Part shown: piece by piece, positions 23,421 to 32,939 of the stretch | Numbering within the stretch: the stretch's first letter is position 1 | Layout: each line of letters opens with the position of its first letter | DNA from: Petaurus breviceps papuanus | Taxonomy: Eukaryota > Chordata > Mammalia > Diprotodontia > Petauridae | Direction: 5' to 3' | DNA length: 64,000 nt | NCBI GenBank assembly: GCA_028583685.1 | Contig: JAMXIF010001118.1 | Location: forward strand, 5,476,366-5,540,365 | Position numbers and translations under genes: made by a program | Notes under the pieces: generated by a model | What the model saw: the letters and a program-made list of their open reading frames with translations, nothing else | The model's database searches: none | Told to the model about the DNA's origin: nothing

Positions 23421-24420
23421 ACTCTGTATGTGTCTCTCTGTTTCAAATGGGTTTCTTGTAAAGAATATACAGTCAGCATCAGTTAATTTAAGTCATTCTA
23501 GGTTACTCTGGAGTTCACCTGTTCATTTCTTATAGCATAATAGTATTCTGTTACATTCACATAGCACAATTGTTTAGCCACTCCCCAATTGATGGACATC
23601 CCCTTGATGTTCAATTCTTGCGCATGACAAAAGGAAGTTATATGAATATTTTTGTACCTGTGGGTCCTTTTATCATTTTTATGATCTCTTTGGGATAAAG
23701 CACTAGAAGAGGTATTATTAGGTCTGCACATTAGGTATATTATTAGGTATGAACATTTTTATAATCCTTTGGCCATAGTTCCAAATTATTTTTCAGAGTG
23801 GTTGGATAAGGTCAGAGCTCCACCAAAAATGAATTAGTGTCCCAACTTTCCCACATCATTTTCAAAATTTATCATATTTCTGTTTTGCCATGTTAGTCAA
23901 TCTGATAGGTGTGATGTGGTGCCTCAGAGTAGTTTTGATTTGCATCTCTCTAATCAATAGTGATTTAGAGCACATTTCATATGACTATAGATAGTTTTAA
24001 TTTCTTCATCTAAAAGCTGGCTGTTCATATCATTTGACCACTTATCAATTGGGGAATGACTTGTATTCTTATAAATTTGACTCAGTTCTCTATATATTTT
24101 AGAAATGAGGCCTTAATCAGAGACACTGGTTGTGAAAATTATTTTCCAATTTTCTGCTTCCTTCCTAATATTGATCACATTAGCTTAGTTTATGCAAAAA
24201 CTTTTAAATTTAATGAAATCAAAATTATTCATTTTGCTTTTCACAAGGTTCTCAATCTCTTTTTTGGTCACAAATTCCTTAATTGACTACTATGTCTTAT
24301 GTACTTAAAGTATTCATCTGATCTACTCTTTTATTTCTTAGACAGTAGCAAGTGGTTTTGATGATAGCTGTTTTTGTAATACAGTTTAAGATTTGGTATG
24401 GCTAGGACAGCTTCCCTAGC
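23410..24420 (-). mobile_element. L1 fragment: ORF2 C-terminal part and 3' region, plus a small endonuclease piece
   Basis: Read in reverse, 23520-24300 gives the end of L1 ORF2: a WxKIFxTSVSDxGLISKIYxEL-like block near 24100, then the cysteine-region context, then GMSINWGVAKQLCYVNVTEY near 23580. At 23415-23475 a separate small reverse piece reads LQETHLKQRDTYR, from the endonuclease domain, so the copy is rearranged or internally deleted. It lies back-to-back with the forward L1 ending at about 23420. Confidence 0.75.
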
Positions 24421-26171
24421 ATTTATTTTTTTTAATTTTATGTTTATTTTTAGTTTATAAAATTCATTTCCACAAGATTCTGAGTTACAAATTTTCTCCC
24501 TGTCTTTCCCCTACCCACCACCCCAGAACAGTGATCCCAGTAAATAGCCCCTCCCCCAATCTGCTCTCTCCTATATCTTCCCCCATTCCCCCTCCAATTT
24601 TCCAGTAGGACAAGATGGATACACACACACACACACACACACAAATATATATATATATGTTTGTGTGTGTGTGTGTAGTTTTTAACATTTGATTTTAAAC
24701 CTTTGAATTCCAGATTCTTTCTCTGCTTCCCTCATTACCCACCCATACTGGGATTATAAGCAATTCCATAAAGGTTGTACTTGTGTAGTTAAGGAAAACA
24801 TTTTCACAGTGGATATATTGTGAAAGATTGACTATATTTCGCTCCATCCTATCCTGCTCACCATTTGTTTTATTCTCTACTTTGACCCTGTCCCTTTTCA
24901 AAAGTGTATGCTTCTAACTACACTCCCCCCAAAACTGCCCTCCCTCCCATCATATCCCCTCTCATCCCCTTCCCCCTTATGCTCCTGTAGGATGAGATAC
25001 CCAATTTGGTGTGTATGTCATTCCCTCCCTAAGCCAAATTCAATGAAAGTAAAGTTGACTCATTCCCTTTTGCCTTTCTGTTCTTCCCCTCCATTATAAC
25101 AGTATTCTGTCTCTCCCCATCTCCTCTCATTATATTATACCTCTCTCACCTCTCAATTTCACCTTTTAAATATCATCTCTTTCTATTCAATTAATCCTGT
25201 GCCTGCTGTCTATGTACACACATACACATATGTATTCATACACAAATATACACTCCTATATAGACATATATGTACATATACATGTATACACATTTATATT
25301 CCATTCAACTATCCTCATACTGAGAAAAGTTACATAAGTTACAATTGTTGTTTTTCCATGTAGGCATGTAAATAATTACATTGTGATAAGTCCTTTATGA
25401 TTTTTCCCTGTTTACCTTCTCATGCTTCTCTAGCTTCTTGTATCTGAATGTCAAGTTTTCTTTTCAACTTTTTTTTTTTCATCAAGAATGCTTGAAAGTC
25501 CTCTTTTTCATTGAATTACCATATTTTAGCCTGGGACATTGTAATGGTAATGTAATTTTGAATTTGAAGATCCCTTTGTGTTGGCAAAAGTAGCAGGTCC
25601 TTAGCACTTAGTAACTGATCAAACCTCCGTTGGGGAAACAGAAAGTAAGAACTTTTGTCTCCTGTTACTGAGGTAACAGGAAGGGGTTGGCTGAAATGAG
25701 CTGTGTGTAAATAAGGAAAAGCCCCAGAAAGGCACAGTCAGAATTTTCTTGAGACTAAGATCTGGTGTCAGAGAAGCTACAGAAGAATGGAGAACTGAGC
25801 CAGAATTTCCTGGGAACTTGTGGTGGTGGAGCTTCTTTTGGATGGAAGCCCAGGAGCCAGGAGGCCAGAAGCCCAGGAGCTAGCAGCCCAGGTGACTGAG
25901 AAGGCATGACTGGGATGCTGAGACTTTGTTTGTGGCTTGATTGAGCCTTGAATTCCCTAAAGCAGAAATGGTGAAGGATCTGACATGGACCAGACCCTGG
26001 GAACTTCAGTGTGGAGCAGGACCTGCTGAGAGGCCTGGTCAAGGAACTGGGAGCTGTCTGCTATTGAACCCAGATGACAGTCCGGTGAATCCAGGTACAA
26101 ACTGAGACCATGGAAGGGGATCCAGAGAATCTGAGAACAGGCCCCAAGTCAAGATGAAAAGACCTCTCCTT

Positions 26172-26341
26172 CTAGGGGCAACCAGGTGGCTCAGCGAGTA
26201 AGAACACTGGCTGCAGTGTCGGGATGACTTGGAGATCCAGTCCCGGGCTCAGAAACTCAGTACCACACCCAGAAATAACTGGCCGTGTAAACTTGAGCAA
26301 CTTACTTAACCCCGATTGCTTAAAAAAAAAAAAAAGAAGAA
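26172..26341 (+). mobile_element. Right-type monomer SINE with TSD
   Basis: AGGGGCAACCAGGTGGCTCAG ... CCCCGATTGCTTAAAAAA with an AAG-rich tail. The TSD GAAAAGACCTCTCCTT (26156-26171 and 26342-26357) is a perfect 16-bp match. 'CACACCCAGAAATAACTGGC' identifies it as the right-hand monomer type of the dimer at 29670-29975. Confidence 0.92.
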
Positions 26342-26476
26342 GAAAAGACCTCTCCTTGGGTACTGAGTAATTATGGAATTATAGTTTACTAGTGACCTAA
26401 GGGTGTGTGTATGATACTTAGTAAGACTTTGCTTAATAAGTGACTGATTGTACTTTTAGTACTTAGCAATATTTTT

Positions 26477-26660
26477 ACTGATAAGTGACTGATTGAGTTA
26501 ATCAAGACTTTGCCCCATGAGTGGAAGACTTTTACTATGTACTCTGAGACTACTGATAAGTAACTGATTGAGTTAATCAAGACTTTGCCCCAAGATTGGA
26601 AGACTTTGACTGTGTACTTTGATACTACTGATAAGTGACTTATTGAGTTAATTTAAGTGT
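26477..26660. repeat. 75-bp tandem repeat inside LTR family B
   Basis: ACTGATAAG recurs at 26477, 26552 and 26627, exactly 75 bases apart, followed each time by TGACTGATTGAGTTAATC or a close variant. About 2.5 units are present. Confidence 0.9.
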
Positions 26661-27226
26661 GACTATTTTGCTTTAAGACTATGTTGTGAATATTATATTG
26701 TGATTTTCTGTGATTAGTTGTAATATTATGAATGCTGTACCTTGATTTCCTGTGGAAGTTTTGCTTTGATTTGTTATGGAATAGAGTGATCACTATACTG
26801 AGTAATCAGAAACATAAAAGCTGTTCACAGTAGCAGATTTTCTGGAAAGCTTCTGTGCATGGCATTACAGATATGATACTCACTTTGGCTGGGTAGGTGA
26901 TTCTTGGTTTTAATCCCAGCTCCTTTGACCTCTGGAATATCATATTCCAAGCTCTTTGATCCCTTAATATAGAAGCTGCTATATCTTGGGTTATCCTGAT
27001 TGTGTTTCCACAATGTTCAATTCTTTCTTCTTGGGTGCTTCTAATATTTTCTCCTTGATCTGGAAACTCTGAAAACTGGCTATATAATATTCCTAGGAGT
27101 TTTCTTTTTGGGATCTTTTTCAAGAGGTGATTGTTGAATTTTTTCAATTTCTATTTTGCCCTCTGGTTCTAAAATATCAGGGAAATTTTCCTTGAGAATT
27201 TCTTGAAGGATGATCTTGAGATTCTT

Positions 27227-28790
27227 TTTTTTCCTTTTTTTAATTTTAAATTTATTTTTTAAATTAATTTTTATATTTATTTCAGTTTACCTCATTCATT
27301 AACACAAGATTATGAGTTACTAATTTTCTCCCCATCTTTCCCCTACCCACCACCCTAAAACAGTGATCCCACTGAATATCCCCTCCCCCAATCTGCTCTC
27401 TCATATATCCTCCCTTATTGCCCCCTCCAACTTTCCAGGAGGGCAAGATGGATCTCTATACACCAGTGCCTGTACATCTTACTTCCCAGTTACATGTAAA
27501 AAATGATAATAATTTTTTTTAACATTTGATTTTAAAGCTTTGAATTCCGCATTATTTCCCTTCCTCCCTCATTACCCACTCATAGTGGGAAGATAAGCAG
27601 TTCAATATAGGTTATACATATGTAGCGAGGCAAAATATTTCCATAGTGGATATATTGTGAAAGACTGACTATATTTCCCTACATCCTATCCCAGCCCCAA
27701 CTTTTTCAATTCTCTATTTTGAGCCTGTCCCTATTCAAAAGTGTGTTCTTCTAACTACACTCCCCCCACAACCTGCATTCCCTACCATCATTCCCCCTCT
27801 CATCCTCTTTGCCATTACCCTCCTGTGGGCTGAGATTCCCTATTTATTGTTTATGTCATGCCCCCCCTAAGCCAAATTCAATGAGAATAAGGTTGACACA
27901 TTCCCTTTTGCCTTCTTTTGCTTCCCTAACATTGTAACAGTTTTCCCTTGCCTCTTCCATATGACATAATTTACCCCAATCTGTCTTTCCCCATCTCCTC
28001 TCATTATATTCATCTCTCACCTTTCAATTTCACCTATTAAGCATCATTCCTTCCTATTCAATTGGTCCTGTGCCCTCTGTCTATATATTCCTGTACACAT
28101 ATATACACACATTCATATATGTATTCATATGTCCATATACCCTTCTATATAGACATATATACGTATGGATGCATACATACACACATACATACATATGTGT
28201 GTGTTCCTTTCAACTATCCTCATACTGAGAAAAGTTTAATAAGTTACAATTAATCGTTTTTCCATATAGGAATGCAAATAGTTCAACTTTGATGAGTTCC
28301 TTATGATTTTTCTTCCTTGTTTACTTTTTCACGTTTCTCTTGCTTCTTATATCTGAATGTCAAATTTTCTATTCAACTCTGTTTTTTTATCAAGAATACT
28401 TGAAAGTCCTCTATTTCATTGAATGATCATATTTTCCCCTGGAACATGATATTCAGTTTTGATGGGAAGGTGATTCTTGGTTTTAATCCCAACTCCTTTC
28501 ACCCCCAGAATAGCATATTCCAAGCCCTTCAATCCCTCAATGTAGAAGCTTACAGATCCTGTGTTATCCTGATTGTGTTTCCACAATATTCAAATTGTTT
28601 CTTCTTGGGTGCTTGTAATATTTTCTCCTTAATCTGGGAACTCTGGAACCTGGCTATAATATTCCTAGGAGTTTTCTTCTTGGGATCTTTTTAAAGAGGT
28701 GATTGGTGAATTCTTTCAACCTCTTTTGCCCTCTAGTTCTAACACATCAGGGCAATTTTCCTTGAGAATTTCTTGAAGGTTGATTATTCA
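27227..28790 (-). mobile_element. HAL1-like element, copy D, 5' truncated
   Basis: A T-rich start (the poly(A) end in reverse) leads into the composite tail, purine-rich segment, microsatellite (28085-28205) and the ORF1 C-terminal part, ending near TTTCTTGAAGGTTGATTA. Its tail abuts copy C, and its inner end faces copy E about 70 bases away. Confidence 0.8.
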
Positions 28791-28973
28791 GTATTATTCA
28801 GATGCAATATCCATTTAGTACAATTTGCTACTCCCTCCCACCTCCCTCCCAACCCATATGCCAGATGGAAAAAGACTCTCAAAAGCTCACTGAATAGAAT
28901 CATTCTTTCATAATTAGATTTGAGCAAATGGGAAGTAATGACTTTATGAGAAATCAAGATAACTATAAAACAG

Positions 28974-29123
28974 GGGCAGCCAGGTAGCACAGGGAGTAAG
29001 AGCACCGGCCCCAGTGTCGAGATGACCTGGGGATCAAATCTGGGCTCAGACACTTAGCACCCACCCAGAAACACCTGGCTGTGTAACCTTGAGCAAGTTA
29101 CTTAACCCCAATTGCTTAAAAAA
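28974..29123 (+). mobile_element. Left-type monomer SINE with 18-bp TSD
   Basis: GGGCAGCCAGGTAGCACAGG ... CACCCACCCAGAAACACCTGG ... CCCCAATTGCTTAAAAAA. The TSD AAGATAACTATAAAACAG is perfect (28956-28973 and 29124-29141). The middle segment identifies it as the left-hand monomer type of the dimer. Confidence 0.94.
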
Positions 29124-29669
29124 AAGATAACTATAAAACAGATCCAAACAAATGGAAAATATAAGGCAATGTGAAATATCTCATTGGATAAACCATTGAC
29201 CTGGAAAATAGATCCAGGAGAGATCATTTAAAAATCAATAGACTATCTGAAAGCCATGATCCAAAAAAAAAATCCTAGAAATCATCCTTTGCAAAATCTT
29301 CAAGGACAATTGTCCTGATATTCTAGAACCAGAGGGCAAAATAGAAATTGAAAAAATTCACTGATCACCACTTGAAAAAGATCCCTAAAAGGAAACTCAT
29401 ATCATAGCCAAATTCCAGAGTTCTCAGGTCAAGGAGAAAATATTACAAGCTTCCAGGAAGAAACAATTTGAGTATTGTGGAAACAAAATCAGGATAACAC
29501 AAGATTTAGCAGCTTTTACATTACTTGATAGAAGGGCTTGGAATATGATATTCTGGACTTCAAAGGAGCTAGGATTAAAACAAAGAATCACGTACCCAGC
29601 AAAACTGAGTATAATAATTCAGGGGGAAATATGGTCATTCAATGAAATGGAGGACTTTCAAGCATTCTT

Positions 29670-29975
29670 TTTTTTTTTTTAAGCAATAAGCGTTAAGTAA
29701 CTTGCTCAAGGTTACACGGCCAGTTATTATTTCTGGGTGTGGTGCTGAGTATCTGAACCTGGATTTGATCCAGGTCATCCTGACACTGGAGCCAGTGCTC
29801 TTACTCGCTGAGCCACCTGGCCGCCCCTAAGCAATTGGGGTTAAGTAACTTGCTCAAGGTTACACAGCCAGGTGTTTCTGGGTGGGTGCTAAGTGTCTGA
29901 GCCCGGGATTCGATCTCCAGGTCTTCTCAACACTGGAGCCGGTGCTCTTACTTGCTGTGCTACCTGGCCTCCCCT
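29670..29975 (-). mobile_element. Complete dimeric SINE with 15-bp TSD
   Basis: In reverse orientation two full SINE monomers are joined head to tail. The 5' unit (29828-29975) is left-type and ends CCCCAATTGCTTA; the 3' unit (29670-29827) is right-type, starts GGGGCGGCCAGGTGGCTCAG and ends in the A-tract. There is no A-rich linker between them. One perfect TSD, CTTTCAAGCATTCTT (29655-29669 and 29976-29990), flanks the pair, so they inserted as one unit. Confidence 0.92.
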
Positions 29976-30578
29976 CTTTCAAGCATTCTTGATGAAAAAA
30001 CCAGAGATGAACAGAAAATTTTACTTTCACATACAAGAAGCAAGAGAAGCATGAAAAAGTTAACAGGAAATAGAAATCATAAGGAACTTATTAAAGTTGA
30101 ACTATTTGAATTCCTACATGTAAAAACAATAATTGTAACTCATGACACTTTTCTCAGTTTGAAGATAGTTGAAGGAAATAGATATGTATGTATATATACA
30201 TACATATATATGTTTGTATAGGAGAGTGTATGGGTGTACAAATACATGTGTGAGTGTGTGTATATGTGTGTACATGTATACATAGACAGAGGGCACAGAG
30301 TGAGTTGAATATGAAGGGACAATATCTAAAAAATAAAATTAAGAGGCGAGAGAGGAATATGACAGGAGAAAAACAGAGTGAATAGGGCAATTATCTCATA
30401 TAAAAGAGGCAAAAGAAAACTGTTACAATGGAGGGGAAGAGCAGAAAGGTGAAAGGGAATGAATGGGTCAACCTTACCCTCATTGAATTTGGCTTAAGGA
30501 GAGAATAACATACACACTTATTTGGGTATCTTCCCCTACACGAAAGTAGGTGGGAAGGGGATAAGAGGGGAGGATGAT

Positions 30579-30751
30579 ATGGGGCGACTGGGTGGCAGAG
30601 TGAATAGAGCACCAGCCCTGGAGTAAGGAGGACCTGATTTCAAATTCGACCTCAGACTCTTAACAAAAAAACTAGTCATGTGACCTTGGGCAAGTAACTT
30701 AACCCCAATTGCTCTACCCACCCTCCCCCCCCAAAAAAACCAAAAAAGTAA
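30579..30751 (+). mobile_element. Marsupial tRNA-derived SINE
   Basis: ATGGGGCGACTGGGTGGCAG ... TGACCTTGGGCAAGTAACTTAA, then a C-rich/A-rich tail. The flanks AAGAGGGGAGGATGAT (30563-30578) and AAGAGGGGGGATGAT (30752-30766) are a TSD with one indel. It belongs to the common monomer subfamily, not the dimer types. Confidence 0.9.
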
Positions 30752-31285
30752 AAGAGGGGGGATGATAGAAGGGAGGACAGATGGGGGAGACGGTAGTTAG
30801 AAGTACATACTTTTGAAAAGGGACAGGGTCAAAGTAGGAAATAGAATAAGTAAGGGGCAGGATAGGATGGAGGGAAATATAGTTAGTCTTTCACAATATA
30901 ATTACTATGGAAATATTTTGCATAACTACACATGTACAAATATATTGAATTGCTTATCTTCCCAGTAAGGGTGAGTGAGGAGGGAAGAAGGGAAAGAATT
31001 TGTAAATCAAAGTTTTAAAAACAAATGTTTAAAAAAATTGCTTTTTGTATGCAACTGGTAAAAAAGATATACAGTCACTGGGGTATAGAAATCCATCTTG
31101 CCCAACTAGAAACTTAGAGGGGGTACGGGGGACAATATAAGAGACAGCAGATTGGGGGAGGGGGTATTCAGTAGGCTTGCTATCATGGGTTGGTGGGTAG
31201 GGGAAAGATGGGGAGAACATTTGTAACTCAAAATCTTGTGTAATTTAATGTTGAAAACTAAAAATAAATTTAAAAAAAAGAACTA

Positions 31286-31830
31286 AAATAGTGCTTCTTA
31301 AACTGTAGGTAGGGAGCCCATATGGGGTCATATGAGTAAAAGTGGGAGTTGTGAAAAATTTGGCAATGGTAAAAGGTTTCTGAATATACAACAACCAAAA
31401 ATTAATTCATAATCTAACATATCATGAATATGAGGTATTTATGGTAATGCTTGCCTGGGTTGCATCGTGCAACTTCACTACAGCCTTAGTTCTAAAAATA
31501 CAACAAGCACACTGTGTACTATGTATGCTGTCATGTCACTCATCTGCCAAGGAGTTTAATAAGTTTCCTTGAAAAAAATCATTAAATGAATTTTGGCTTG
31601 GGATTAAGATAGAATTTTCATCAATTTCTGTAAAATATCTAGCAATACTTCTTCCATTTTGTACTATGTATTTTTGCGAAGGGTTATTCTCAGCATTAAT
31701 AACTATAAAATAAAAATATCAGTCAACTCTGAAAAACACTGAAGATGCTTATCTTGCAGTATCAAATATTCAGCCAAGATTTGATTCTTTAGGTAAAAAT
31801 AAACACATTCGTCTAATTATGATGCAAATT
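31286..31830 (+). mobile_element. Decayed hAT DNA transposon with transposase C-terminus
   Basis: A terminal-repeat-like start (GTGCTTCTTAAACTGTAGGT) is followed, from 31651, by a frame reading LPFCTMYFCEGLFSALITIK, one stop, then KYQSTLKNTED and AYLAVSNIQPRFDSL. This is the C-terminal hATC dimerisation region of hAT transposases (typical pattern ...FSxLxxIKxKYRxxL...LSNIxPR). The catalytic DDE core is missing, so the copy is internally deleted and dead. Related sequences include the Charlie-type and ZBED5-type transposases; I cannot choose a subfamily. Confidence 0.75.
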
Positions 31831-32074
31831 TGCTTGTTTCTTTAATCAATGGTGAAATTATGTGTATGCTAAGGAATTGTTTTAAAATATTTTTTATGAT
31901 TTATTATCAGTGAATTTTTATATATCTATTTTACATGCTTGTTATATTTATATGTTATACAAACATATATTTATATATTATATTTCTATATCTATTTCAT
32001 ATAACTTTTATATTATATACTACCAAGGTAATGTAAAATTTTCTCAAGCAAAAACAGGTCATGCATAGAAAAAG

Positions 32075-32330
32075 TGTAAGCCCTGGAATATAGTACTAGT
32101 CTAGAGACAGGAAGACCTAAGTTCATATCCAGCCTAAAACTTTACTAAATGTGTGACCCTGAAGAAGTCATTGAACCTCTGCCTCAAATTTCTCAACTGT
32201 AAAATTGATGTAATAATAGTAATAGCACTTATCTCATGGGATTGCTATGAGGATCAAATGAGATACTTGAAAAGTGTCTAACATAATACTGTTATATAGT
32301 AGGTACTATATATGCTTGTTCCTTTCCTCT
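32075..32330 (+). mobile_element. MIR SINE
   Basis: Full MIR order: GCCCTGGAATATAGTACTAG, GACCTAAGTTCATATCCAGC, TGTGTGACCCTGAAGAAGTC, CCTCTGCCTCAAATTTCTC, ATCTCATGGGATTGCTATGAGG and an L2-type end around AGTAGGTACTATATATGC. Confidence 0.8.
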
Positions 32331-32939
32331 AGGCTCTTATAATGATTATAGATATTCTTTTCTTACAGTTGTTTATTTTATTTTGTTAGTTCTTTATAAA
32401 TAAATTTGTTTTGGGCAACTGAATTATTCATATTTTTTTATCATTCCTTTTGCTTTATTGTGATCCTATACATTTATGCACCACAAGTCCATTTGCCATT
32501 CCCCTGTGGATGAGCATTTACTTGATTTCAAACTGTTTGTTACTACAAAAAGTGTTATTTTGAATATTTAAAACCCATTCTCTTTACTTGAATCTTCATG
32601 GTATGCCTTGCATATGTCTTCCTAGTTTCTGAGAATCCCCAGAATCATAAAATATTAGATCTGGATGAAGCTTTAATGTTGCCCAACTCCCTTATTTAAA
32701 AGCTATCTAGCTAAATTAAAAGTTTGGCTAAATTGATGGAATCTATTTTAAATTTACTATCTCTTGATCTCATACAGAAAATAGATATCAAAATACCTGC
32801 TTCTCAAAATCTTTGTGCCAGAAAGTGGGATTCAGGAGCTTTAGATCTCATATCCCGGATTCTGATACCTGTTTCTCATTTGCAGAACCAACATGACATT
32901 TCTAACAAAACTAGATGAACTTAGAGTACACAGTCTATT
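32331..32939. other. No confident feature
   Basis: AT-rich sequence. Part of 32440-32560 (ATTTATGCACCACAAGTCC, CCCTGTGGATGAGCATTTAC) has the ring of an old L1 3' end on the minus strand but is too worn to call. Confidence 0.4.

Larger units (their letters stand above)
25540..26869 (+). mobile_element. Solo LTR, family B (endogenous retrovirus fossil)
   Basis: The ends are a 7-bp perfect inverted repeat, TGTAATG and CATTACA. Flanks GACAT (25535-25539) and GATAT (26870-26874) are a 5-bp TSD with one difference. It interrupts HAL1-like copy C, so it is younger. It contains a SINE (26172-26341) and a 75-bp-period tandem repeat. It shares a block (GTCAAGATGAA ... GGGTA) with the LTR at 47200-48393, which sets it in the same family and strand. 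No retroviral genes are attached. Confidence 0.8.
24421..27226 (-). mobile_element. HAL1-like element, copy C, interrupted by a solo LTR
   Basis: The tail begins on the left (TTTTTAGTTTATAAAATTCA) and matches the composite tail of copies A, B, D and E. The purine-rich segment and a CACACA/TATG microsatellite follow. The sequence breaks at 25540 in the post-ORF1 region and resumes at 26875 with GGCTGGGTAGGTGATTCTTG, running through the ORF1 C-terminal part until the tail of copy D begins at about 27227. No ORF2 is present. Confidence 0.8.
28860..31280 (+). mobile_element. HAL1-like element, copy E, 5' truncated, carrying three SINEs
   Basis: It starts in the ORF1 coiled coil (GATGGAAAAAGACTCTCAAAAG), continues through DLENRSRRDHLKI-like and TIRITQ blocks, a TATG microsatellite (30180-30285) and the purine-rich segment, and ends in the composite tail TAAAAATAAATTTAAAAAAA. 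Three SINEs interrupt it. No ORF2 is present. Confidence 0.82.

Noticed and set aside
26401-26660. Regularly spaced repeats, considered as a CRISPR array
   Set aside because: Only about 2.5 direct 75-bp units, wholly similar including the would-be spacers, inside a vertebrate LTR.
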